Source: G963702155 sp963702155
Lineage (GTDB): Bacteria; Pseudomonadota; Alphaproteobacteria; Micavibrionales; Micavibrionaceae
Assembly: GCA_963702155.1 (NCBI GenBank)
Contig: OY969717.1
Location: 1,736,001 to 1,800,000 of the forward strand
Direction: 5' to 3'
DNA length: 64,000 nt
A program made the translations under genes and the position numbers. Shown piece by piece: positions 54,872 through 63,855 of the stretch (the stretch's first letter is position 1; each line of letters opens with the position of its first letter). Under the pieces are notes generated by a model. That model was not told the DNA's origin. It saw only the letters and a program-made list of their open reading frames with translations, and searched no databases.

Positions 54872-55513
54872 TCAGTTTTGTCGGATTTCTCCATCTGTGC
54901 CTGTTATAATCCATTGTCCATTTTTATTTTCAATGCTGACAATTTCACCAAGTCCCTCAACAGTATGTCTAATAGTGATATTGATAGTAGTGCCGTTTGT
55001 AGTTGAGCGGATAGTCGCTTGGCCGCTGTTTATGGCTGTAATATTGTAAGCGGCATTTGAATTAGTTTCGCTAGGTATTGTTTGGCCATCGCTACTACTA
55101 TCAACGCCACCATTCTGTGAAATATTTAATTGTGCACGGCTAATGCTGGCCGCCCCAACGCTTTCCGCTTCACCTTGTCCGTAGATAGTAGAATAAGAAG
55201 AAGCATAGAGAGTAGGAAGAGCCAGAAAAGCCGAAGAAACAAAAAATTTTATAAGCGGTAAGCGTAATTTATTATTTCTTGGATCATCAACATATTGTTT
55301 AAGCTGATAAATAGCCCAGATCGTGAATGTAATAGCTATTAAATAAGCACAAACGGAAAGCAATCCGGGTGTAAACATTAGGCTATTGGTTACATTATTC
55401 GCGATTGTAGAAGCATCGGCAGCAATACAAAGTTTAAATGGTATATGTGCCGTAAATAATACAAGCAAACTAATAAATGATCTATTAAAGATTGTTTTTA
55501 ACATTATTATCAT
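54872..55513 (-). CDS. Chimeric protein: IcmD-type module joined to an IcmG-like tail
   Basis: A 213-residue protein with a signal-like N-terminus. An IcmD-type module lies at about 50-105 (TPGLLSVCAYLIAI, LKQYVDDP, LRLPLIKFFVSSAFLALP). After a Ser/Asn/Thr-rich linker, the C-terminal 30 residues (GEIVSIENKNGQWIITGTDGEI) resemble the end of the adjacent DotF (GKISSINYKSGVWTIQGSRGAI). Thus it appears to join parts of two neighbouring genes. The start may be ATG 55513 or 55504, and no clear Shine-Dalgarno is seen. It sits between dotF and dotE. Confidence 0.7.
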   Translation of the reverse strand: MIIMLKTIFNRSFISLLVLFTAHIPFKLCIAADASTIANNVTNSLMFTPGLLSVCAYLIAITFTIWAIYQLKQYVDDPRNNKLRLPLIKFFVSSAFLALPTLYASSYSTIYGQGEAESVGAASISRAQLNISQNGGVDSSSDGQTIPSETNSNAAYNITAINSGQATIRSTTNGTTINITIRHTVEGLGEIVSIENKNGQWIITGTDGEIRQN

Positions 55514-55570
55514 ATTTTTTATTATTTTTTACATTAAACGCAAAAGATTCAAATTTTGCAAATTTAGAAC

Positions 55571-55600
55571 AAAAGCCCTTCTTTATGTGAAGGGCTTTTT
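55571..55600 (-). terminator. Hairpin terminator after dotF
   Basis: AAAAGCCCTTC (55571-55581) pairs with GAAGGGCTTTT (55589-55599). It lies between the dotF stop and the chimeric gene, inside the secretion locus, and may attenuate downstream expression. Confidence 0.75.
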
Positions 55601-55628
55601 TGAAAAAAGAGTATAAATAAAGAAGATC

Positions 55629-56921
55629 TTAACGCGTGATGGCACCACGTGAACCCTGAATAGTCCAAACGCCGCTTTTATAATTAATGCTAGATATTTT
55701 ACCTACGCCATCTAACGTATCTCCAACCTCAACCGTTCTAAGATCACCAGATAAATCCGAGCGAACCACAGCAAGGCCGGGCTTGGCTGATCGCAAGCTC
55801 CATTGTGGCACGCGCTTTGCCGGCTTGGGCTTTACGACGGCTTCTGGTTTTTTAATTGTGTTTTCTTGACGCGCTGGCTGTGAGGCAGCGGGCGTATTTG
55901 AAACATTTTCATTTGGCAAGGATTCAATCTTCTCATTTAAAGAGTTGACCGTGCTTTTCAAACTTTCAATTTGCTCCAGCAATGCCGCCTCTTTTTTCTG
56001 CATTTCTGTTGTAATTGTTTCAACACGTTTTTCAACTTTTCCTTCGATAATGGCCTCCGGAATATTGTTAATGGCATCAGAAGGATTATCTATATTCTTA
56101 TCATCACCAAGGCCTGAGAAATCTATGATATCCTCATCTGCCGATGTTGTATTAAGGTTTTCATTATCATTCATAATAAAAATAGGATCATCAGTGTTGC
56201 CAGTTACATCAGCGCGAGTATTTGCAGATGTCTCATCCGTATCATCAACAGGCAAGAAAGATGGGTCGTTTAAAGTATCTAGAGGGTCTGATGTTATATT
56301 AACGTCAACATCTATTTCTTCAGAATTCAAAGCGGGTCCTTCAAACTCCTCCCCTTCAAAAGTAAGCGCAGGGTTTTCGATACTGTCCGCATTAAGGTCT
56401 GCAAGCTCTATAGTGTCCAGAGTTTGAGGTTCTGGAATAGGCGTTAAAACAGCAGCGGGATCACTTACATTTTGTGAAAAAGCGCCTGTATCTTCAGTAA
56501 TATTTGTGGAATCAATAGGCGTGGGGGCAGGCGGCATACCATCCAAGGCTCTAGGTATCGCGGGTGGTGGCGCAACCATACTTTGAGTAAGAAGCCAAAG
56601 CACACCCATAATAGCAACTACAAATATAACAATTGGTAGAAAGAATTTTTGTACAAAGCTCTTTTTTTGAGGCGGTAGAATTGGCATATCATCATCCGAA
56701 CCATTGTCGTCTTCACTATCGCCGTCCAAGATATCATGCTCTGTTATAATGATATTATCATCTGCACTGTCTGCATCAACTACAACGATATCTTCGTTCT
56801 CTAGATCATCAAGAGAAGCAACATCTAAAGAATCATCATCTTCAAGATCAAGGTCATCAAGATCGTTAAAATCATCACCATAAAATTCGTCATCAAAATC
56901 ATCATTTTTATCGTCGGCCAT
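55629..56921 (-). CDS. dotF: DotF/IcmG inner-membrane protein
   Basis: A 430-residue bitopic protein. The cytoplasmic 85 residues are very acidic (DDKNDDFDDEFYGDDFNDLD and similar), one transmembrane helix follows (FFLPIVIFVVAIMGVLWLL), then a long acidic/Ser/Thr-rich periplasmic linker and a coiled coil (about 285-335: ETITTEMQKKEAALLEQIESL). A small C-terminal domain ends GVWTIQGSRGAITR. Layout and position fit DotF/IcmG of the Dot/Icm core. Sequence identity to Legionella is low outside the layout. Confidence 0.82.
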   Translation of the reverse strand: MADDKNDDFDDEFYGDDFNDLDDLDLEDDDSLDVASLDDLENEDIVVVDADSADDNIIITEHDILDGDSEDDNGSDDDMPILPPQKKSFVQKFFLPIVIFVVAIMGVLWLLTQSMVAPPPAIPRALDGMPPAPTPIDSTNITEDTGAFSQNVSDPAAVLTPIPEPQTLDTIELADLNADSIENPALTFEGEEFEGPALNSEEIDVDVNITSDPLDTLNDPSFLPVDDTDETSANTRADVTGNTDDPIFIMNDNENLNTTSADEDIIDFSGLGDDKNIDNPSDAINNIPEAIIEGKVEKRVETITTEMQKKEAALLEQIESLKSTVNSLNEKIESLPNENVSNTPAASQPARQENTIKKPEAVVKPKPAKRVPQWSLRSAKPGLAVVRSDLSGDLRTVEVGDTLDGVGKISSINYKSGVWTIQGSRGAITR

Positions 56922-57052
56922 TGGGTCACCTTATATGTGTAAAAAGCATGTAATAGGAGTATATAAATATTTTTATAACAAAAAAATAAAAAGCCCGTTA
57001 TGTGATATTTATAGCATTTTAGGTCATGCTATAAAAGAATGTTTTTGAAACT

Positions 57053-58417
57053 CTAAAGCTCGGAAGCCGCACTTGAAACTGTGGTAAGTCCGGCGCCATA
57101 ATCTTCTTCAACAGGCTGTAAAAACAATATGCCGATAGGTGTTCCGGCTTCTATACGAACCAAAACCTCAGTATCATCTGCAATTTCATCAATAATTTGA
57201 CCAAGCTCTTGACCAACCTCCTCAATACCAGAGGCAACGGCTTCATCTGTATCGACTTCTTCGGTTTCTTCTATAACCGTTTCACCCTGTACGGTAACAT
57301 TTGTTCTACCTGATTCTGCAATAGCTTCAGATATACCCTCAACAAACGCAGCGGCAGCAGGAAGAAAAACACGTGTAAAAAGTCTTCTGTCTACTTCTGT
57401 GGCTATACCAGGCAGAGTTGTGGCCGGATCAAAGGCCATTGCATTAATATCAATAGACACACCATTCACAACCGCAGTATTAAAGTTCAGCGTTAAATAC
57501 TCATTTTCAACCGCGAAGCTACCTATAATTTTACTGCCCGATAAGGGGCCAGATAAAACAAGAGCAACAATAGGAGAGGGAATATCCGAATTTGCCTCAT
57601 TGATTAATTGCGCATAGTACATTTCTCCTGCAGGCACAACAACACTAGAGAGCGTGGCTAGGTTTTCATCTTCAAAAAAAGCATCGCCGTCGCCTTGGCC
57701 AGTGCCGCGCGCTTCAGCAGCGCGCTCCTCAAGGCGATCTATATATGCATCCCAATTATCTCTTGATGTAATATTTTCACTTTCAATTGGAATGGGTTGC
57801 GAAGCGCGCTCTAAAATAGACTGCATTTGTGCAGATAAAAGCTCGGCCAATTGATTAACCGCTTCTGTGCGCGCCGCTGAATCTTCTAAAGCGCCGCCCG
57901 GCCCGCCGCCGCCAGCATTATTTTGTCCGCCGGTATTTCCGCCATTTCTTAATTCTCTTGCTATGCGCTCCTCTTGAAGTTCGCGCCAGCGTTGTAATGG
58001 ATCATTCTCTTCGTCTTGCGTCTCCTGTTCTGGGATAGCAAGCTGGGAATTTGGGGGGTCTAGAGGCGTAGGCATCGCGCTATTTCCAGTTCGCTCTGCC
58101 TCTAAAATACGCTCTTGATTTACTTCTTCAATGGCTTCCCGGTAAACAGGAGACACGGCGTCGGTTCCTGGGGCAGAACTTACATCAACACCAGAGTCAA
58201 CACTTGAAATTATAACGGCATCTTCCTCCCCACCGCCAAATAAAAACATAATGCCCACTATAACGATGACGGCGGCCGCAATGATTCCAGCCTTGAACAT
58301 AGCGCTGGAGCGCCAATAATCACCCAATGATTTTTTATCATTATTTTCAAAATTATCAAAACTGGACTCATCTAGGGCGCCCAGATCTTCATCATCATTA
58401 AAATCATCACTCATCAA
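57053..58417 (-). CDS. dotG: DotG/IcmE, short form
   Basis: A 454-residue VirB10-like component of the core complex. An acidic N-terminus, one transmembrane helix (FKAGIIAAAVIVIVGIMFLFGG) and a proline/glutamine-rich linker precede the VirB10-like C-terminal domain with VVVPAGEMYYAQLINEANSDI, GPLSGSKIIGSFAVENEYLTLNF and DVRRFLFTRV-like sequence (VDRRLFTRVFLPAAAAF). Legionella DotG is over 1000 residues with a long central repeat region; none is present here. It overlaps dotH by 11 bases at the start (an ATG at 58414 is also possible). Confidence 0.88.
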   Translation of the reverse strand: MMSDDFNDDEDLGALDESSFDNFENNDKKSLGDYWRSSAMFKAGIIAAAVIVIVGIMFLFGGGEEDAVIISSVDSGVDVSSAPGTDAVSPVYREAIEEVNQERILEAERTGNSAMPTPLDPPNSQLAIPEQETQDEENDPLQRWRELQEERIARELRNGGNTGGQNNAGGGGPGGALEDSAARTEAVNQLAELLSAQMQSILERASQPIPIESENITSRDNWDAYIDRLEERAAEARGTGQGDGDAFFEDENLATLSSVVVPAGEMYYAQLINEANSDIPSPIVALVLSGPLSGSKIIGSFAVENEYLTLNFNTAVVNGVSIDINAMAFDPATTLPGIATEVDRRLFTRVFLPAAAAFVEGISEAIAESGRTNVTVQGETVIEETEEVDTDEAVASGIEEVGQELGQIIDEIADDTEVLVRIEAGTPIGILFLQPVEEDYGAGLTTVSSAASEL

Positions 58418-59474
58418 AAAGATCCTCGCGTTCGGATAACCTTACTTGCCTTGTTTTCCCATTCTCCGAAAGTAATATAACGGGAGAATGCGCAAGCGCA
58501 TATACACGCATACCATCGGCCGATGAAGCGGAGCTTATCCATGCCGGCGATAATAGAGTTAAAGGTGTTCTTAAATATGTAAGGCCTTTTAATCTGTATG
58601 CACTCGTCCGGCCATCGACACCGGAAATTTTCATTTTATAAGCGCTTTTAGGTACGGCACCTTCTAGGATATTGGAAAGATCCACATTTCCAGCAACCAA
58701 ATCTGTACCATTCTCAATAAAAGAAACCTTCGCCATGGGCCCTTTTTTGGGCACAATGGCATCATACCTATAATGGACATAGTCACGCCGTGTTTCTAAA
58801 GATATAATAATCGGCGTATCCATACCAATCAGCTTAATAGACATATTCCCAGTAGAATAAGGTGATTGCGGCGATATAAGCAGAATATTACTGGGGTCGC
58901 TATCTGCAGTAGTTGTTATAATATCAAAATTACCAGCCCACGTAATCATATTGATAGGCCAAGGTTCACCGGTTGTATCAACAACGTTAAAAGTTGTCAC
59001 ATATCCGTGTGAAAGACTAATAGTATTAGGAAGTGTCCCGGGATCAACCGAAAGTGTTTCTACGGCAACCTTAGGCTGCGGCGCCGGATAAATCGGAACC
59101 TCAACAGATTCTTCAGTTTTATCGTATTCTTCCAAAAGCTTTCGAATTTCCTCTGGCTTCAAAGGAAGCAAACTTTGTAAAGCGGCTTCGAAAGCGTCTT
59201 TGCGGGTTTCGTTTTGCAATTCTTCTGCAGATTTTTCAAAATTAAAATCATCACCACCGCCAAAGATATCATTTTGAGGGCCGGACGGGTCTGGTAGAAA
59301 ATCAAAATCCTCGCCTTGATTTTGATCAAATTCGCCTTCTGGGTTGTCTAATATATCCAAACCCTGCGCATATGTGTAATCAACTGAAATACAACACAAC
59401 GCAGTGAATACGCCCAGGCTTAGAATAAGGGGCTTAAAAATTAAAGGTTTTGAACAAATATGTAATAAACTCAT
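58407..59474 (-). CDS. dotH: DotH/IcmK, outer-membrane core component
   Basis: A protein of about 355 residues with a signal peptide (LILSLGVFTALCCISVDYTYAQ). The N-terminal half is acidic and disordered, with ALQSLLPLKPEEIRKLLEEYDKTEESV as a helix. The C-terminal VirB9-like part contains TISLSHGYVTTFNVVDTTGEPWPI and LLISPQSPYSTGNMSIKLIGMDTPIIISLE. The family's GEPWPI block is a clear IcmK feature. The ATG at 59474 is chosen rather than an in-frame TTG at 59480. Confidence 0.9.
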   Translation of the reverse strand: MSLLHICSKPLIFKPLILSLGVFTALCCISVDYTYAQGLDILDNPEGEFDQNQGEDFDFLPDPSGPQNDIFGGGDDFNFEKSAEELQNETRKDAFEAALQSLLPLKPEEIRKLLEEYDKTEESVEVPIYPAPQPKVAVETLSVDPGTLPNTISLSHGYVTTFNVVDTTGEPWPINMITWAGNFDIITTTADSDPSNILLISPQSPYSTGNMSIKLIGMDTPIIISLETRRDYVHYRYDAIVPKKGPMAKVSFIENGTDLVAGNVDLSNILEGAVPKSAYKMKISGVDGRTSAYRLKGLTYLRTPLTLLSPAWISSASSADGMRVYALAHSPVILLSENGKTRQVRLSEREDLFDE

Positions 59475-59569
59475 TGGCAATTCTTACTGACTATTATGAA
59501 ACTGCTTTATCTTTACGTAAACAATAATATATAAAAACACAAGAAATCTTTAACATGATATATAAAATC

Positions 59570-60265
59570 TTACTGAGCCATCGCAATCCATTGCTCAATT
59601 CCTACACCATTTGCGCTCTCTAAGCGTGGAACGCGAACTATGGTAAGGCTGACAAGCAAACGGTTTGATTTCTGCTTTGCGCCAGATTGGTAGGTCAGGA
59701 TAAGCGGTAATTGAACCCGCCATACATAACGCCCAGCAACCAGCCCTTCGGATTCAAGTATGGGTGCACCAGCAGGGGCCGCCGTAACAACCTGTTGGTT
59801 GGCCTCAACCATTTCGATTAAACGGGAGACCGACAATGCTTCCGTAAAGCTTTCCCAGCCACGACGCGTAAAATTACGCGACAATTCTTGCAAGCGGCGT
59901 CTATAGTCATTAAAGCCAAAGGTCATAACTTCCGTTGCGGCCTGCGCGGACCAAGACATCAAAGCAGGCGTGCTTAAGTTGGGCTGACTAAGAGGAAGCA
60001 TCGGTATAAGCCGCCCATCTTCAGTCGTGGCAAAATAACGGTTTTCCGGCTGATGTATATTAATGACAAAAAACATCGCGCCAAGTAGCCCCAAGATCAC
60101 AAGACCCTGTAAAAGCGCCAGCCTTAGAAGACTTCGATAACCATCTCGGTAAAATTCATTACGGACAACGACTGTGCCAAGACCACTTACATCTTTCGGG
60201 TTGACGGCATCTGCCGCAGGGGCATCAGTATTCGTATTTATTTTTTTAGTCTTTGCTTTAACCAT
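59570..60265 (-). CDS. dotI: DotI/IcmL inner-membrane protein
   Basis: A 231-residue protein with one transmembrane helix (LLQGLVILGLLGAMFFVINIH) and a periplasmic NTF2-like domain related to VirB8. IcmL features are RLIPMLPLSQPNLSTPALMSWSAQAATEVMTFGFNDYRRRL, then FTRRGWESFTEALSVSRLIEMV, APAGAPILESEGLVAGRYVWRVQLPLILTYQ and RVPRLESANGVGIEQWI. It is the first gene of the canonical icmL-K-E-G-C-D-J-B order. Divergent to it lie the two paralogous exported proteins. Confidence 0.92.
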   Translation of the reverse strand: MVKAKTKKINTNTDAPAADAVNPKDVSGLGTVVVRNEFYRDGYRSLLRLALLQGLVILGLLGAMFFVINIHQPENRYFATTEDGRLIPMLPLSQPNLSTPALMSWSAQAATEVMTFGFNDYRRRLQELSRNFTRRGWESFTEALSVSRLIEMVEANQQVVTAAPAGAPILESEGLVAGRYVWRVQLPLILTYQSGAKQKSNRLLVSLTIVRVPRLESANGVGIEQWIAMAQ

Positions 60266-60488
60266 TTTTAGAAAACTGTAATGTGAATTTAAAATTTATT
60301 TTAGTAGGCTATACTATGCCTATATTCTGTATGAAAAAACAAATATACACAAGCGTACAATAAAATAAATCTATAACGATCCGATTCACAACGTGATTTT
60401 TCAAAAAGAATTGTGCTAAACTAAAAAATAAATTTTACGAATAGAAAGGCCGGATATCTTTCGGTACTCTGAAAAGTTTTAAAAGCAT

Positions 60489-62189
60489 ATGATATATAAG
60501 AAAAAAATTATAGGTACTTTGGTCGCGATTGCAATTTTTGTAGTCGTCATTTTGGCTTTTAATTCAGAACAATTAATTCAAAATAATATAAAAGAAAATG
60601 CATCCGGAGCTATTTTCGATAAAGATGCAGATTTAAATGCTCTAACTACAGATAAAATAAATACAGAAAATATAGCCAATAAAACTTTAGAGCCAAAATC
60701 AAATAATAAAACTTTAGAGCCCAAATCAAATGCTGTAGCCTCTGATGGCTCTGATTTAAAAAATAATACCGACATATTAAACGATCTTCAAAAGGCAACC
60801 CTTAAGCAAGGCCAAACAATTTTCGGGGAGCAAGCTTTAAATAATTCACATACTGACGACCTTATGAACGGCGCTCAATCTCAGGCAGAATTAAAGGGCC
60901 TTTTACCAGGGTGTCCCTGCTATGGCAATACATGTCTATGTTTAGATACATTGTTTGCAAAGGCCGCGCTTGACGTATTTCATGTCGCTGGTGAGACGGC
61001 AGCTCTTTTGCAGTTAAGAGATATTTTTAATAATTATCGTGATTATTTCTCCAGGGGTAATGCGAGAGGGACATTTAATTTTGGGAATAAATCATTTTTT
61101 ACAGATCGCTTTCTTGTTAGCATGACTAAAATGTCGCGACAGCTATCGGCAACGGCAATGCATCAGGCCATGATGATTGGTATGATGATGGACGCAAAAA
61201 CCCAGCTTGAAACCCAGCGTGTATATCAGCGGCTCAAATTCCAAGCGCATAAGGATTACGTGCCAAGTGGTGATATGTGTTGGATTGGAACCAATGTAAG
61301 AAGTTTGATGTCATCGGAACATAAGTCACAATTAAATAGGTTTGCTTTAAATGATCGTCAGATGGCGCGTCATTTAGGTCGTGTTAATTCTAGTGGTGCT
61401 CTAGGGGCAACAAAAGACAAGGAAAATAGATGGAACATATTTAAAGATGAGTATTGTGATCCTAAAGATAATAATTGGGGCATGATGCCTGGCGGTATAA
61501 TGAATGAAGGTTTGGAAGCAATTTGTGGTGCAGGCGGCGGCTCATCAGAAAATATTAATATTGACATTAATTTTGGTAGCTTGGTCGAAAACAAAAGAAC
61601 ATTGGAAATCGATTTTACAGATCAAGCAAGTACAGATGATGAGCTTGCTGTATTAATGTTGGGTAACAATTTATACGGGCACGAAACTTTGCAGAGTGTG
61701 AGTGACAGCTATTTGATAAAAAACGCAGATGATGGATCATATCAGGATCTCTATATGGCGCTACGCCGTGTCGCCGCAAAAAGAAATGTGGCTGAAAGCT
61801 CCTATAATGCAATTGTGAGTTTAAAATCTTCAGGAGCTATGGATGCTAGCGCAAATGTAAATTCGGCAAAATTTTTAGCTGCAATTTATAAGGAAATGGG
61901 CGTACCAGACGATGATATTTTTGAAATAATCGGCGAAAATCCTAGTTATTACGCACAGCTTGAAGTGTTGGCAAAGAAGCTTTACCAAAACACGGATTTC
62001 TATGCTAATTTATATGATACACCGGCAAACACAGAACGAAAAAGCGTGGCCCTTAAAGCAATAGAGCTCATGTTAGATCGTGCTATTTATGAAAGTGAAA
62101 CCAGACAAGAAATGCTTACATCTGTATTGTTGGCAGCAGAATTAGATGATGATGTCAAAAAAGTTGGAGCTCGACTGTCTGCGCAATAA
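60489..62189 (+). CDS. Unknown exported protein, paralogue 1, divergent from dotI
   Basis: A 566-residue protein with an N-terminal hydrophobic helix (IIGTLVAIAIFVVVILAF) as anchor or signal. A linker contains a duplicated NKTLEPKSN unit, then a Cys-rich stretch CPCYGNTCLCLD. The large domain shares with the next gene: ATAMHQAMMIGMMMDAKTQLETQR, FQAHKDYVPSGDMCWIGTNVRSLMSSE, KENRWNIFKDEYCDPKDNNW, YGHETL, ALRRVAAKRNVAESSYNAIVSLKSSG, and FLAAIYKEMGVPDDDIFEIIGENPSYYAQLEVLAKKLYQN-type sequence. No known family is recognised. It is probably periplasmic or surface-bound, possibly a system-specific component or substrate. Confidence 0.7.
   Translation: MIYKKKIIGTLVAIAIFVVVILAFNSEQLIQNNIKENASGAIFDKDADLNALTTDKINTENIANKTLEPKSNNKTLEPKSNAVASDGSDLKNNTDILNDLQKATLKQGQTIFGEQALNNSHTDDLMNGAQSQAELKGLLPGCPCYGNTCLCLDTLFAKAALDVFHVAGETAALLQLRDIFNNYRDYFSRGNARGTFNFGNKSFFTDRFLVSMTKMSRQLSATAMHQAMMIGMMMDAKTQLETQRVYQRLKFQAHKDYVPSGDMCWIGTNVRSLMSSEHKSQLNRFALNDRQMARHLGRVNSSGALGATKDKENRWNIFKDEYCDPKDNNWGMMPGGIMNEGLEAICGAGGGSSENINIDINFGSLVENKRTLEIDFTDQASTDDELAVLMLGNNLYGHETLQSVSDSYLIKNADDGSYQDLYMALRRVAAKRNVAESSYNAIVSLKSSGAMDASANVNSAKFLAAIYKEMGVPDDDIFEIIGENPSYYAQLEVLAKKLYQNTDFYANLYDTPANTERKSVALKAIELMLDRAIYESETRQEMLTSVLLAAELDDDVKKVGARLSAQ
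60678..60731 (+). repeat. 27-base direct repeat, two copies
   Basis: Two copies of a 27-base unit beginning AATAAAACTTTAGAGCC (60678-60704 and 60705-60731), 26 of 27 identical. They encode NKTLEPKSN twice in the linker of paralogue 1. Confidence 0.85.
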
Positions 62190-62237
62190 GGTCGTTTTTT
62201 TTAGTAATCAAAACCAATAGAATTTACCCTTAAAATA

Positions 62238-63851
62238 ATGAAAAACAACAATAACAATTTTAGAAAATACAAGATAAAAGGTCAAAATGCCGTGTTTTTT
62301 ATCTTTATTGTATGTGTTTTTATTATTTCGAATGCAGTTTTAATAAAAGATGCAAAAGCTTTATGCGAAAATCCGGCCAGTTGGTGGTGTGTTGGTCCCG
62401 TGGCTTGTGGTCAGGGTGATTGTGATGACGCTGGAGAGAATATTGAAGAATGGAATAATTATGGTGAAGATGATATTTTAGACGAATTTTGCGTAGATGA
62501 TGATGATCTTAATAATAAAACAATGAAAAGAACAGATGGCAGTGATCCCGCAGAATACGATCCAGACCATATGGGAAATCATTCACATCTAGGTGGGCCA
62601 GGATTTATTCCTCTTGGTCCATTACAGTCTTTGCTAGATCCTATTAAAAACTTATTAGACGCTTTTGGCGTAAGCATTAGTGATGGTCAATCAGGTAAAA
62701 TGTCTGAATTTGATTATAAGTTTTGGATAGATAACGGTGTGCGGGCAATGATGGATATGTCTGAGCAAACGACAGCAATGGCCATGCTTCAAACTTATGC
62801 AATAGGCACGTTTTTTGATGCAACTCAACAACTGGAAACACAGAGACTTTTTCATGAATTAAAATATCAGGCACACAGAGATTACACACCAAACAAAGAT
62901 TTTTGTCGTTTTGGTACAGGCGTCCGTAGTCTTATGCCTTCCGAATATCGTTCAAACATAAATGCAATGGTTATGCATAGAGAATTTATGCAACGTCAAT
63001 TGGGCACAGGTCGTAGCCCGGGTGTATTCGAACAAACGCTAGATAAGGAAATGCGTTGGGATAATTTTCGACAAAAGCATTGTGATTTTCAAGATAACAA
63101 CTGGAGTAAAAGAGAAACAGGTCTGGCATTAGCCTGTGATCGTTCTGGGATAGGGAATGAAACAGTCGATCCTGAACGTGTAAACAGCGATATAGACTAT
63201 GGCCGGTTGGTAGCGCACCCAAGAACAATTGATGCAAATTTCAGAAACCCTAATATAGCGCAGCCGGAAACCGCATTAAAAGAAGACCTGTTATCACTAA
63301 GCCAAAATATATACGGTCATGAACATCTGCCCGCATTGAACGCGGATGATTTAATAGATAATAATACTCAAGCTTTATATCTTGCGTTGAGAACAGTGGT
63401 TGCAAAACGAAGTGTCGCACAAAACACATTTAATGAAATAGTAAGCATGAAAACAAGTGGAAGCTCTGATATCAGTGATGTTAATGATCCACCAGATGAC
63501 GATGATAACGATACAGCTTTTTATCTTGCTGCAATAATGAAGGAGTTGGGTGTAAAAAATGATGAGGTTTATAATATTATAGGCACCAGCCCAAGTTATT
63601 ATGCCCAATTAGAGTTAATAGCTAAAAAAATGTATCAGAACCCTGATTTCTACGCCAATCTCTATGATAAACCCATGAATGTGCGTAGGCGTCGCGCTGC
63701 TCTTAAGGCAATAGAAATGATGATTGATCGTGGTATATTCGAAAGTCAGCTTAGATATGAAATGATAAACTCCGTTCTTTTGGCAACAAGATTGCAATCT
63801 ACCTTTGAGGAACAAGAATCTGAGAGCAGTGTTGCGGGAGGTGGAAATTAA
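62238..63851 (+). CDS. Unknown exported protein, paralogue 2
   Basis: A 537-residue homologue of the preceding gene. An N-terminal hydrophobic helix (VFFIFIVCVFIISNAVLI) precedes a Cys/Trp-rich stretch (ALCENPASWWCVGPVACGQGDC). Conserved blocks match paralogue 1: TAMAMLQTYAIGTFFDATQQLETQR, AHRDYTPNKDFCRFGTGVRSLMPSE, EMRWDNFRQKHCDFQDNNW, YGHEHL, ALRTVVAKRSVAQNTFNEIVSMKTSG, YNIIGTSPSYYAQLELIAKKMYQNPDFYANLYD and MIDRGIFESQLRYEMINSVLLA (taken in short pieces). The conserved Cys in DFCRFGT/DMCWIGT and KHCD/EYCD may form disulfides. No known family recognised. Confidence 0.7.
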   Translation: MKNNNNNFRKYKIKGQNAVFFIFIVCVFIISNAVLIKDAKALCENPASWWCVGPVACGQGDCDDAGENIEEWNNYGEDDILDEFCVDDDDLNNKTMKRTDGSDPAEYDPDHMGNHSHLGGPGFIPLGPLQSLLDPIKNLLDAFGVSISDGQSGKMSEFDYKFWIDNGVRAMMDMSEQTTAMAMLQTYAIGTFFDATQQLETQRLFHELKYQAHRDYTPNKDFCRFGTGVRSLMPSEYRSNINAMVMHREFMQRQLGTGRSPGVFEQTLDKEMRWDNFRQKHCDFQDNNWSKRETGLALACDRSGIGNETVDPERVNSDIDYGRLVAHPRTIDANFRNPNIAQPETALKEDLLSLSQNIYGHEHLPALNADDLIDNNTQALYLALRTVVAKRSVAQNTFNEIVSMKTSGSSDISDVNDPPDDDDNDTAFYLAAIMKELGVKNDEVYNIIGTSPSYYAQLELIAKKMYQNPDFYANLYDKPMNVRRRRAALKAIEMMIDRGIFESQLRYEMINSVLLATRLQSTFEEQESESSVAGGGN

Positions 63852-63855
63852 AACA

